Shown piece by piece: positions 1 through 5,685 of a stretch of DNA of 5,685 bases. Position 1 is the stretch's first letter, and each line of letters begins with the position of its first letter. Below the pieces are notes generated by a model. The model worked only from the letters and a program-made list of their open reading frames with translations, ran no database searches and was not told where the DNA came from. The translations under genes and the position numbers were made by a program. The DNA is taken from positions 1 to 5,685 of the forward strand of contig CAAGIP010000184.1 in NCBI GenBank assembly GCA_900769955.1. The letters are read 5' to 3'. The stretch is from Spirochaetia bacterium. GTDB lineage: Bacteria; Spirochaetota; Spirochaetia; Sphaerochaetales; Sphaerochaetaceae.

Positions 1-1112
1 AGATTTGACGGGAATGAAGCACCAGTCTCGAGTCTGTAAGTCTGTACATACTCGCCTTCGAGGAACTTGATGAGTTCCCATGCAGCAGCCTCTTCCTTGG
101 AGCCTGCAACGAGGTTAGCAGACATACCCCAGCCTGTACCTACGACGCCGGAAACTGTGTCATGAACGACTTCACCCGGGATTGCGGGGAATGCCATCAT
201 CTCGAAGTTAGCAGCCTGATCTGCGGGAGAGATGAGAGCCTGACCGGTTGTAATATCGGTCTGGAATGATGCTGCGGACCAGTCACCATCAATGTAGAAT
301 GCTGCCTTGCCGTTAGCGAAGTCACCGCGGTTTGAACCGTATCCGATCTGGAGGGTGTTGCGGTTGATGACGTTGCTCTTGTACATGTCGTCGATGAGCT
401 CGAGGGACTTGATGAACCAGTCATCTGTGAACTGGATCTCACCTGCTGCAAGTCTTTCATACCAGTCAGCGCCGCCGATACGTCCGACTACTGTGGAGAA
501 AAGACATGACTGCATGACCCATGAATCCATGTTTGCCATACCGACAACTTCGATACCCTTTGCATTGAGAACGGGAACCATTGCCTTGAGTTCTTCATAT
601 GTCTTGGGGATTGAAAGACCGTTGTCCTTGAGGAGCTTTGTGTTGACGAACATCATGTGTGATGATGTGAGGCCGTTGGGGAGCTCTGCAAGATAACCTG
701 CTGTCTGGGGAACGAGACAAGCGGGATTGTAATCATCAACAAGACCGTCCTTCTCGAGGAAAGGCATGAGATCCTTGACTGAATGGGTTGTCTGGAGGGA
801 TGTTGACCTTCCGCCCGGCCACATGTAGATGACATCAGGAACGTTACCGGATGCTACGTAAGCTTCAACCTTCTGATGGAAAGGCTCATTGAAGAGGTCC
901 TCTCTGATAACCGTGATTTCAGGATGCTCCTGAGCGAACTTCTCCCAAACCATTGAAATTTCATTTGCGCTGTTGGGCTCTGACATATCGATGTAGTTCA
1001 TTACACGGATAGTCGTTGTGCCGGTAACCTCGGATGTACCGTTTGCGAATACCATTGCCATACCCATGGCGAGCACTAAGCAAACAGCAAGCATTTTTCT
1101 AAGTCTTGTCAT
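1..1112 (-). CDS. ABC transporter sugar-binding protein (family 1 extracellular solute-binding protein), C-terminus cut by window edge
   Basis: The first 370 codons of a periplasmic binding protein that delivers a sugar or oligosaccharide to the two permeases encoded just upstream. The reading frame is open from the ATG at 1112 to the left edge. Residues 1-23 form a signal peptide (basic MTRLRK, hydrophobic core, VFA|NGTSE). The only Cys there (C11) lies in the hydrophobic core, so this is not a lipoprotein and the protein should be soluble in a periplasm. The mature part shows family features: an N-lobe with strand TIRVMNY (34-40), WEKFAQEHPEITV (56-68), VPDVIYMWPGG (91-101), the hinge-like GLTSSHMMFVNTKLLKDNGL (147-166), PKTYEELKAM (169-178), and the late FANGKAAFYIDGDWSA segment (265-280). 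Members usually run to about 410-440 residues, so roughly 50-70 are missing. AAGGAGG at 1118-1124 fixes the start. The substrate cannot be read from sequence; a beta-glucoside is inferred from the neighbouring GH1 enzyme. Confidence 0.95.
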   Translation of the reverse strand, partial: MTRLRKMLAVCLVLAMGMAMVFANGTSEVTGTTTIRVMNYIDMSEPNSANEISMVWEKFAQEHPEITVIREDLFNEPFHQKVEAYVASGNVPDVIYMWPGGRSTSLQTTHSVKDLMPFLEKDGLVDDYNPACLVPQTAGYLAELPNGLTSSHMMFVNTKLLKDNGLSIPKTYEELKAMVPVLNAKGIEVVGMANMDSWVMQSCLFSTVVGRIGGADWYERLAAGEIQFTDDWFIKSLELIDDMYKSNVINRNTLQIGYGSNRGDFANGKAAFYIDGDWSAASFQTDITTGQALISPADQAANFEMMAFPAIPGEVVHDTVSGVVGTGWGMSANLVAGSKEEAAAWELIKFLEGEYVQTYRLETGASFPSN

Positions 1113-1135
1113 TTTAACCTCCTTATGACAGACAA

Positions 1136-1148
1136 CCTCAAAGTGAGG
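1136..1148 (-). other. Small leader hairpin upstream of the binding-protein gene
   Basis: CCTCA (1136-1140) and TGAGG (1144-1148) form a 5-bp stem with a 3-base loop in the predicted leader, 12 bases upstream of the AAGGAGG ribosome site. A competing pairing exists (AGTGA at 1142-1146 with TCACT at 1154-1158). It is short and may be chance; a modest effect on message stability is possible. Confidence 0.25.
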
Positions 1149-1164
1149 ATTAATCACTGTTTTA

Positions 1165-1185
1165 TTAGTTCATTCAGTGAACTAA
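1165..1185. promoter_or_regulatory. ROK operator (binding-protein promoter)
   Basis: Perfect inverted repeat TTAGTTCA-N5-TGAACTAA: two 8-bp arms and a 5-bp spacer. It begins four bases downstream of the predicted -10 and covers the expected transcription start, an ideal position for repression. It shares spacing and 14 of 16 arm positions with the perfect repeat in front of the ROK gene (4382-4402), which points to a common regulator. Binding by the local ROK protein is inferred. Confidence 0.75.
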
Positions 1186-1189
1186 CTAT

Positions 1190-1218
1190 AGTCTACAATG
1201 CTTTTCCTGATCTGTCAA
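1190..1218 (-). promoter_or_regulatory. Predicted sigma-70 promoter for the sugar-binding protein gene
   Basis: On the minus strand a perfect -35 TTGACA (1213-1218) is followed after 17 bases by TAGACT (1190-1195), a 4/6 match to the -10 consensus. Transcription should begin near 1183, inside the operator at 1165-1185, leaving a leader of about 70 bases. An overlapping TATAGT (1185-1190) is a better -10 hexamer but would sit 22 bases from TTGACA. The design matches the regulator's promoter, which strengthens both calls. Confidence 0.7.
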
Positions 1219-1250
1219 ATTTTTATTTCAAAAATCTTTCAGATCAGGAA
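1204..1250. other. Long stem-loop between permease and binding-protein genes
   Basis: Perfect 11-bp arms TTCCTGATCTG (1204-1214) and CAGATCAGGAA (1240-1250) enclose a 25-base loop that can pair again (ATTTTT at 1219-1224 with AAAAAT at 1230-1235). In the leftward transcript it starts 31 bases after the permease stop. No U-run follows on either strand, so it is not a classical intrinsic terminator. It may protect the 3' end of the permease message, act as a processing site, or weaken read-through. One arm overlaps the -35 of the binding-protein promoter by two bases. Confidence 0.6.
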
Positions 1251-1281
1251 CATTGAGAATAAGCATTTATTCCAGATACAA

Positions 1282-2178
1282 TTAACCTTTGACTGCCCCT
1301 GCAGCGACACCCTTGGTGATCTCCTTGCGGAACACAAGGTAGAAGACCAGCATCGGGATGAGACCGATGACGAGGGCAGCAAACTGCTTACCGAAGTCGG
1401 ACGAGAGTGCGCCTGCGAACTTCTGGACACCAACGGGAAGTGACTTGTACTTATCGTTACTTGTCAGGATGTTGATGAGCATGAATTCATTCCATGTGCC
1501 CGTTACGCTGAGAATGGCAAGAGTGGTTGCTACCGGCTTACCCATCGGGAAGATGATTGCGGTGAAGATCTTACCGTACTTCGCACCGTCGATCCTTGCG
1601 GATTCGACGAGGGCACCGGGGATACTCCTGATGTATTCGGTCGCAAGATAGACGCCCATCGGCATTCCGATACCGATGTACGGGATAAGAACACCTATTC
1701 TGGTATCATACATGCCCATCCAGTTGATTACGAGGAACAGAGGGACCATGATCGACTGGAGAGTCATCAGGATACCGATGACGTATGAACCGTAAAGGCC
1801 CTTGGTCGTCTTCGTGTTGGGTCTGATCTTTGCGAATGCAAAACCAGACATGAAACTGAATATGATGACGACGATTGTGGTAACCGCAGTGTAAAGAACT
1901 GAGTTGAAGATCAGCATAGGGAACTTACCGCGGGTCCAGGCATCGACGTAGTTGATAAGTGTCGGTGTGAACTTTGTGACGGATCCGTCGGCATTAACGC
2001 GCTCAACGGTTCCTGGGAAGCCCAGCTTATTGAGCTGGAACTCGGTTGTTGTTTTGAAGCTGTTCAGAGTTAGCCAGATAAGAGGATAAATGGCAAGAAC
2101 GGTGAACACTATGAGAATTGCGTAGACACAGATCATGCCTACCCTTGATTTCCAGCTTCTGTCCTGTATGTTAGCCAT
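1282..2178 (-). CDS. Carbohydrate ABC transporter permease, MalG/UgpE type
   Basis: Inner-membrane permease of 298 residues, a normal length for the MalG-like half of a carbohydrate uptake (CUT1) transporter. It should pair with the MalF-like protein encoded immediately upstream. Hydrophobic segments lie near residues 14-36, 88-118, 132-152, 160-178, 205-226 and 265-283, giving the expected six spans. The cytoplasmic EAA loop that docks the ATPase is present as ESARIDGAKYGKIFTAIIFP (192-211), with conserved E192, A194, G198 and P211. The C-terminus KGVAAGAVKG is the usual ending of this family. The ATG overlaps the upstream permease stop by one base (TAATG), so the two are probably translationally coupled and made in equal amounts. 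Its stop is followed by 169 bases holding a long stem-loop and the binding-protein promoter. No ATP-binding subunit is encoded in the window; such systems commonly share an MsmX/MsiK-like ATPase encoded elsewhere. Confidence 0.96.
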   Translation of the reverse strand: MANIQDRSWKSRVGMICVYAILIVFTVLAIYPLIWLTLNSFKTTTEFQLNKLGFPGTVERVNADGSVTKFTPTLINYVDAWTRGKFPMLIFNSVLYTAVTTIVVIIFSFMSGFAFAKIRPNTKTTKGLYGSYVIGILMTLQSIMVPLFLVINWMGMYDTRIGVLIPYIGIGMPMGVYLATEYIRSIPGALVESARIDGAKYGKIFTAIIFPMGKPVATTLAILSVTGTWNEFMLINILTSNDKYKSLPVGVQKFAGALSSDFGKQFAALVIGLIPMLVFYLVFRKEITKGVAAGAVKG

Positions 2179-3107
2179 TATTCCTTACCTCCGAATTTCT
2201 TTTCAACAAGCTTCGTGATACCGATGAAAATGAAGCTTATGATGATCATGACCGTGGAAATCGCATTTGCCAGCGGATAGTTCGGAGCACCCTTGAATGC
2301 CTTATTGAACATGTACGTTGCAAGTACGCTGGTTCTCTCGGCAGGACCGCCTGCGGTCATGACGTAGATGAGGTCAAAGCTCTTCAGTGAGCCTGAAATT
2401 GCCAGGATCGCACTGGTGACTATGACGCCTGAAAGTGCGGGAAGGATGATCTTCGAGAGAACCTGCATCTCGCTTGCACCGTCAATCTTTGCAGCCTCAA
2501 TGATTGATGTGTCGATCTTCTGCAGGTTTGCCGTGAAAATGATGAAATATGTACCTGTGTACATCCAGAGGATTACGAACAGTACCTTGATCATCGGATG
2601 GTTGGATACAGCCGGTTCATATGCGGGATTGAATATCCTGATAAGGTCAGTCCAGGCACCGTTGGGAGCAAAGAAGCTCTTCCACAGAATACCGATTACA
2701 ACAGTTGAAATTACACACGGCAGATATATGATCGTCTGGAAGAAATCCCTGAACTTCACCATTCCCCTGTGAAGCAGATATGCCATTAAAAATCCGAGCG
2801 GGATCTGTCCGAAGACGGAAATGAACACGATAAGCAGATTGTTCTTAAGAGCCAGGTAGAAATACTGATCCTGGAACATTACCTTGTATGCCTTGAATCC
2901 GACCACCTTCAGCGGATTGCGTGCATTATTGAAAAGCGAACCACCTGAGTAGTTGCTCACACTGAGAAACAGGGAGAACACGGTCGGGAACGCCATGACA
3001 ATGAAGTACATGATGAAGCCCGGCAGTATGAACATCCAGTATGCCCTAAGTTCCTCTCCCTTGGAACTCATACCCTTACTTTTTACAGCCAGTTTTTTAT
3101 CAGCCAT
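2178..3107 (-). CDS. Carbohydrate ABC transporter permease, MalF/UgpA type
   Basis: Inner-membrane permease of 309 residues, the MalF-like partner in a CUT1 sugar transporter. A short charged N-terminus precedes the first hydrophobic span (about 23-50), and further spans lie near 87-112, 122-144, 172-195, 225-246 and 279-300. The region LKSFDLIYVMTAGGPAERTSVLATYMF (241-267) is a family hallmark. The EAA loop reads EAAKIDGASEMQVLSKIILPAL (204-225), with E204, A205, A206, G210 and L222-P223 all intact, so the ATPase contact surface should work. The start is supported by AAGGAGGG at 3111-3118, a few bases upstream. Only 22 bases separate it from the regulator's stop and they contain no promoter, so it is probably read from the regulator's promoter. 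The final codons (FGGKE) contain the ribosome site of the next permease. Confidence 0.96.
   Translation of the reverse strand: MADKKLAVKSKGMSSKGEELRAYWMFILPGFIMYFIVMAFPTVFSLFLSVSNYSGGSLFNNARNPLKVVGFKAYKVMFQDQYFYLALKNNLLIVFISVFGQIPLGFLMAYLLHRGMVKFRDFFQTIIYLPCVISTVVIGILWKSFFAPNGAWTDLIRIFNPAYEPAVSNHPMIKVLFVILWMYTGTYFIIFTANLQKIDTSIIEAAKIDGASEMQVLSKIILPALSGVIVTSAILAISGSLKSFDLIYVMTAGGPAERTSVLATYMFNKAFKGAPNYPLANAISTVMIIISFIFIGITKLVEKKFGGKE
2187..2192 (-). promoter_or_regulatory. Ribosome-binding site of the MalG-type permease, inside the upstream gene
   Basis: GGAGGT on the minus strand lies within the last codons of the MalF-type permease (the Gly-Gly codons of FGGKE), eight bases before the MalG-type ATG. 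With the one-base TAATG overlap of stop and start, this supports coupled translation of the two permease halves. Confidence 0.75.
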
Positions 3108-3129
3108 AAACCCTCCTTTTTATTTTATC

Positions 3130-4302
3130 CTAAAGCCGCTTCTGCCTGTTTGCAAACAAAATCAGCTCATCCCAGCTGGGAATGTCACTCTTTTCCATAA
3201 TATCAGGGACCGAGAATATCCTTGAAAGAAACATCATCGCGGCTCCCTTTGCACCCACCATGTCATTCTCATAGTCGAAGATAAGCTCAGTTCCGGCAAA
3301 TTCAAGCGCATCGAAGAGTGTCGGAGTTTCTTCCTTTATCGTCTCAAGCACCTTCTCCCTGTCGGAAAACGGCTTTCCGTGGAGGATCATGCACGTGAAA
3401 TCCATTACGACCAGAAGGGGAACGAACGATATCATCGTGTCCCGGAACCACTTCCTGTATGCTTCATCATCCTCAATTGTCTTCTTAAGCAGATCGACTG
3501 GAAGGCCGTTCTGTGTCTCATTGCCTTTGTACCACGATACAGAGCAGAACTCACCTGCCTTGAAATGTGATCCATGGTAAACCTTACCGTCGATCACGAC
3601 GCCGATACCGAGTCCTATTCCTATTCTGTCATTGAAGAGGTTCGTATCCTCATGGTAGTCACCTACAAGCACAATCGCATTCTCGTTCTTATGGTGCTCA
3701 TATTTCACAAGGTCCCACCACGCTGCGCAGTTTGCATCGTTTTCCACGTATACGGGGTAATCATAACGGGTACGGACGAAGTTCCTGAGATTGAACTTTT
3801 CCAGCTTGAAGGGGTTTGAATAGATAATCTCTCCCGTCGAACCGGATATCACGCCGGGAATGGAAAAGCAGACGGCAAGCACGGGTGTGTGCACCTTTTC
3901 CCTGTGTGCGGAAAATGTTCTTGCCATCAGTGTCCAGACCATGTCCTCAAATGAGACATCACCGAGTGTTCCCTTTTCCTCATACAGTGTCTTTCCGGAA
4001 AGGGACAGTATTGCGATCCTGTAGTGTGAAGGCTGTATGTCTATGCCGAAGACGCATCCGAAATCATCGTTGATCCTGATCAGAATTGGCTTCCGACCGC
4101 CCTGAGAGGGAGAGTCTGCGGTCTCCCCCTCAAGGACAACACCGGAATCCAGCAAAAAGGAGATGATATTGGTAACAGTCGAACGGTAAAGATGGAGAGT
4201 GCGTGAGATGTCGACCCTGGAGATTTCCCCTTCCCTCCAGATAGTCTCGGTAACCAATGCGGTATTGGTATTCCTCTGAAACATGTTATTGTTTATCGGC
4301 AT
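3130..4302 (-). CDS. ROK-family transcriptional regulator (XylR/NagC type)
   Basis: A 390-residue DNA-binding regulator, the usual length for ROK repressors. A winged helix-turn-helix occupies about residues 15-60 (EGEISRVDISRTLHLYRSTV, then NIISFLLDSGVVLEGE), joined by the typical linker GGRKP (68-72) to a sugar-kinase-like domain. That domain shows GIDIQPSHYRIAIL (86-99), SIPGVIS (147-153), the ENDAN motif (187-191), RIGIGLGIGVVIDGKVYHG (226-244), AGE (249-251) and GAKGAA (350-355). The Cys-rich zinc motif CXCGXXGCXE usual after the GE/GH segment is absent, and the phosphate-loop Gly-Gly-Thr of kinases is replaced, so it should sense a sugar without phosphorylating it. The start at 4302 follows AGGAGG by four bases. 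An ATG at 4347 lies upstream of the predicted transcription start and is not used here. It probably represses itself, the permeases, the binding protein and possibly the divergent glucosidase. The effector is unknown; a beta-glucoside is likely. Confidence 0.94.
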   Translation of the reverse strand: MPINNNMFQRNTNTALVTETIWREGEISRVDISRTLHLYRSTVTNIISFLLDSGVVLEGETADSPSQGGRKPILIRINDDFGCVFGIDIQPSHYRIAILSLSGKTLYEEKGTLGDVSFEDMVWTLMARTFSAHREKVHTPVLAVCFSIPGVISGSTGEIIYSNPFKLEKFNLRNFVRTRYDYPVYVENDANCAAWWDLVKYEHHKNENAIVLVGDYHEDTNLFNDRIGIGLGIGVVIDGKVYHGSHFKAGEFCSVSWYKGNETQNGLPVDLLKKTIEDDEAYRKWFRDTMISFVPLLVVMDFTCMILHGKPFSDREKVLETIKEETPTLFDALEFAGTELIFDYENDMVGAKGAAMMFLSRIFSVPDIMEKSDIPSWDELILFANRQKRL

Positions 4303-4306
4303 GGCA

Positions 4307-4312
4307 CCTCCT
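4307..4312 (-). promoter_or_regulatory. Ribosome-binding site that sets the ROK start codon
   Basis: A perfect AGGAGG on the minus strand sits four bases before the ATG at 4302. The in-frame ATG at 4347 has no comparable site and lies upstream of the predicted transcription start (about 4333), so the shorter 390-residue protein is preferred. Confidence 0.85.
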
Positions 4313-4315
4313 GTA

Positions 4316-4336
4316 TTTGTTCGCTCACTGTACAAA
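4316..4336. promoter_or_regulatory. ROK operator, imperfect, over the regulator's transcription start
   Basis: TTTGTTCG-N5-TGTACAAA is an inverted repeat with 6 of 8 arm pairs intact and the same 8-5-8 geometry as the two perfect copies. It begins three bases after the predicted -10. The weaker match would suit autoregulation, where some regulator must always be made; that is inference. Confidence 0.65.
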
Positions 4337-4339
4337 CTC

Positions 4340-4368
4340 AGTATCAACCAGAATCTTCACCCTGTCAA
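4340..4368 (-). promoter_or_regulatory. Predicted sigma-70 promoter for the ROK-permease operon
   Basis: On the minus strand TTGACA (4363-4368) and GATACT (4340-4345, 4/6 to consensus) are separated by exactly 17 bases. Transcription should start near 4333, within the operator at 4316-4336, giving a leader of about 30 bases before the ATG at 4302. The close parallel with the binding-protein promoter (same -35, same spacing, operator just after -10) supports it. Confidence 0.78.
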
Positions 4369-4381
4369 GGAAAATTAATAC

Positions 4382-4402
4382 TTTGTTCACGCCATGAACA
4401 AA
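4382..4402. promoter_or_regulatory. ROK operator, perfect, between regulator and beta-glucosidase genes
   Basis: Perfect inverted repeat TTTGTTCA-N5-TGAACAAA. It lies 13 bases upstream of the regulator's -35 and four bases upstream of the TTGACA facing the glucosidase gene, so it does not cover either predicted transcription start. Its centre is 66 bp from the centre of the imperfect operator. Possible roles are steric block of the glucosidase -35, cooperative binding with the other site, or activation. Confidence 0.75.
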
Positions 4403-4406
4403 TGTT

Positions 4407-4435
4407 TTGACAAATGGGAAATCCGCCATTAAGCT
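4407..4435 (+). promoter_or_regulatory. Candidate promoter for the beta-glucosidase gene
   Basis: A perfect TTGACA (4407-4412) faces the glucosidase gene. The hexamer 17 bases on is TAAGCT (4430-4435), only 3/6 to consensus, so the -10 is uncertain; ATTAAG (4428-4433) and TATTCA (4435-4440) are alternatives with poor spacing. The leader would be short, ending in the AAGGAAGGA ribosome site at 4444-4452. A weak -10 could mean that an activator helps or that the true start is elsewhere. Confidence 0.4.
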
Positions 4436-4458
4436 ATTCACACAAGGAAGGAAATAAC

Positions 4459-5685
4459 ATGAGTCTGGATTTTAACAGTGATTTTCTCTTTGGATGCGCC
4501 ACTGCATCCTATCAGGTTGAGGGAGCCGCCTTTGAGGACGGCAGGAAGCCATGCATCTGGGATACCTTTGCGGCAATTCCCGGAAAGGTATGGTGCGGTG
4601 ATGACGGAAAGGTCTCTGTTGATCAGTACCACCGATATAAGGAAGACATTGCCCTTATGGCAGACCTGGGTTTTCAGGCATACCGATTCTCCATCGCCTG
4701 GCCGAGGATAATCCCGGACGGACGGGGAAGTGTCAATGAGAAGGGTATCGCATATTACAGAGCTCTCTGCGAGGAGCTTCACGCAAAAGGTCTTAAGGCA
4801 TATGCAACGATCTACCACTGGGATCTCCCCCAGAGCCTTCAGGATGAGGGCGGATGGGCAAACCGCCGGATCGCATATGACTATCTGGAATACGCAAAGG
4901 CGTGCATAATAGCCCTTGATGATGTGGTTGACGGCTGGATCACGATAAACGAACCGTTCTGCATAACATGGCTCAGCTACCTATACGGTGTCCATGCCCC
5001 GGGATACACAGATATGACGCTTGCCACCAGGGCAGTCCACCATGTTAACCTGGCCCATGGCCTCATCACTGACTGGTACAGGAAGGAAGGCTACACGAAG
5101 CCGATCGGAATAACCGTAAACCCGCAGACACCGCGTCCTGCCACCAGAAGAGCCGAGGACATCAAAGCCGCAGCTTTTGCGCGTGCATTTGAGACCGAAG
5201 TGTTCCTTGGCCCCTACACCGGTAAAGGGTACCCTGAAATACTGAAGGAAAAGGGAATCACGTTCCCGGTTGTCAAGGGTGACATGGAGCTCATAAGCAC
5301 CAAAGTCGACTTCTTCGGCATCAACTACTACAACGAATACCCTGTAAAGGCAGTTTCCGAAGGTCTTGGCTGGCAGCAGCAGCCCTTCTGGGAAAGAAAG
5401 ACCGATATCGGCTGGCCGTGTGATGAATCAGGACTCCTGAGACAGCTTAAGTGGCTTGATGAATACACTGACCACACTCCCCTTTACATTACCGAAAACG
5501 GAAGTGCGGAAGCAGACGTGCTCACGCTGGACGGCAGGGTCCACGATAAGGAAAGGATCGATTACATTCACAGTCATCTTCAGGCCTGCTCCGATGCCAT
5601 CAAAGCAGGTGTCGACCTCAGGGGATACTTTGTCTGGTCATTCATCGACAACTATGAGTGGGCGGAAGGCTACTCAAAGCGCTTC
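4459..5685 (+). CDS. Beta-glucosidase, glycoside hydrolase family 1, C-terminus cut by window edge
   Basis: The first 409 codons of a retaining beta-glucosidase, open to the right edge. GH1 enzymes usually have about 440-450 residues, so only the last 35-45 are missing. The N-terminal FLFGCATASYQVEG (9-22) holds the sugar-binding Q19. H120-W121 lie in IYHWDLP, and the acid/base E165 is in TINEP (162-166). The nucleophile E346 is in YITENG (343-348), and the glycone pocket includes W393 and E400-W401 in FVWSFIDNYEWAEGYSKRF (391-409). Known 6-phospho-beta-glucosidases carry Ser/Lys/Tyr phosphate contacts in this last region, whereas Glu-Trp marks enzymes for unphosphorylated glycosides. There is no signal peptide, so it acts in the cytoplasm on sugar imported by the adjacent ABC transporter. 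The start follows AAGGAAGGA at 4444-4452. It is divergent from the ROK gene, with a perfect operator between them. Exact substrate (cellobiose, gentiobiose, aryl or plant glucosides) cannot be told from sequence. Confidence 0.96.
   Translation, partial: MSLDFNSDFLFGCATASYQVEGAAFEDGRKPCIWDTFAAIPGKVWCGDDGKVSVDQYHRYKEDIALMADLGFQAYRFSIAWPRIIPDGRGSVNEKGIAYYRALCEELHAKGLKAYATIYHWDLPQSLQDEGGWANRRIAYDYLEYAKACIIALDDVVDGWITINEPFCITWLSYLYGVHAPGYTDMTLATRAVHHVNLAHGLITDWYRKEGYTKPIGITVNPQTPRPATRRAEDIKAAAFARAFETEVFLGPYTGKGYPEILKEKGITFPVVKGDMELISTKVDFFGINYYNEYPVKAVSEGLGWQQQPFWERKTDIGWPCDESGLLRQLKWLDEYTDHTPLYITENGSAEADVLTLDGRVHDKERIDYIHSHLQACSDAIKAGVDLRGYFVWSFIDNYEWAEGYSKRF

Noticed and set aside
307..696. 129-codon open frame on the plus strand
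   Set aside because: It lies wholly antisense to the binding-protein gene, which has clear family motifs; its translation shows no recognisable domain and no ribosome site.
991..1008. GTAGTTCA half-site inside the binding-protein gene
   Set aside because: There is no matching TGAAC arm at the 5-bp spacing; a lone half-site in coding sequence is expected by chance.
1204..1250. Intrinsic terminator for the permease operon
   Set aside because: The stem is AT-balanced and no U-run follows on either strand, so it is reported only as a stem-loop of unknown role.
1198..1443. 81-codon open frame on the plus strand crossing the intergenic stem-loop
   Set aside because: It starts without a ribosome site, runs through the stem-loop and is antisense to the permease C-terminus; its translation is an antisense shadow.
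3147..3158. Perfect 12-bp palindrome TGTTTGCAAACA as a fourth operator
   Set aside because: It lies in the codons for the regulator's C-terminus, has no 5-bp spacer and lacks the GTTCA core, so it does not fit the 8-5-8 motif.
4303..4347. Longer ROK protein starting at the ATG at 4347 (15 extra residues)
   Set aside because: This start lies upstream of the predicted transcription start (about 4333), overlaps the -10 and operator, and lacks a ribosome site, whereas the ATG at 4302 follows a perfect AGGAGG.
4438..4818. 126-codon open frame on the minus strand
   Set aside because: It is antisense to the start of the GH1 gene and its translation has no recognisable domain.

Overview
The window reads as a carbohydrate uptake and breakdown locus from a diderm bacterium, most plausibly a spirochaete of the Sphaerochaeta/Treponema type. 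The lineage is an inference. It rests on the solute-binding protein's signal peptide, which ends in a type I site followed by NGTSE (VFA|NGTSE), a form I associate with spirochaete binding proteins. There is no lipobox of the kind Gram-positive ABC binding proteins carry. Intermediate base composition and strong AGGAGG ribosome sites fit but do not prove it.

Layout. Four genes run leftward: a ROK-family regulator (4302-3130), a MalF-type permease (3107-2178), a MalG-type permease (2178-1282) and a family 1 solute-binding protein (1112 to the left edge, truncated). A divergent glycoside hydrolase family 1 beta-glucosidase starts at 4459 and runs off the right edge. There is no gene-free stretch over 300 bases. 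The two real gaps are 1113-1281 and 4303-4458, and both are regulatory.

Working model. The binding protein captures a short beta-glucoside or oligosaccharide in the periplasm and the two permeases import it unphosphorylated. An ATPase encoded elsewhere would power this, since none is present here. The cytoplasmic GH1 enzyme then hydrolyses it. Its Glu-Trp signature near the C-terminus fits unphosphorylated glycosides, which agrees with ABC rather than PTS uptake.

Regulation is the most informative part. Three 21-bp inverted repeats share the form TTNGTTCA-N5-TGAACNAA, two perfect and one degenerate. One lies just downstream of a TTGACA-N17-GATACT promoter for the regulator. A second lies just downstream of a TTGACA-N17-TAGACT promoter for the binding protein. 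The third lies between the divergent regulator and glucosidase genes. This predicts a local, autoregulated ROK regulon in which the binding-protein gene, although last in the cluster, has its own sugar-controlled promoter. The genes belong to well-known families; the novelty here lies in promoter and operator arrangement rather than in a new system.
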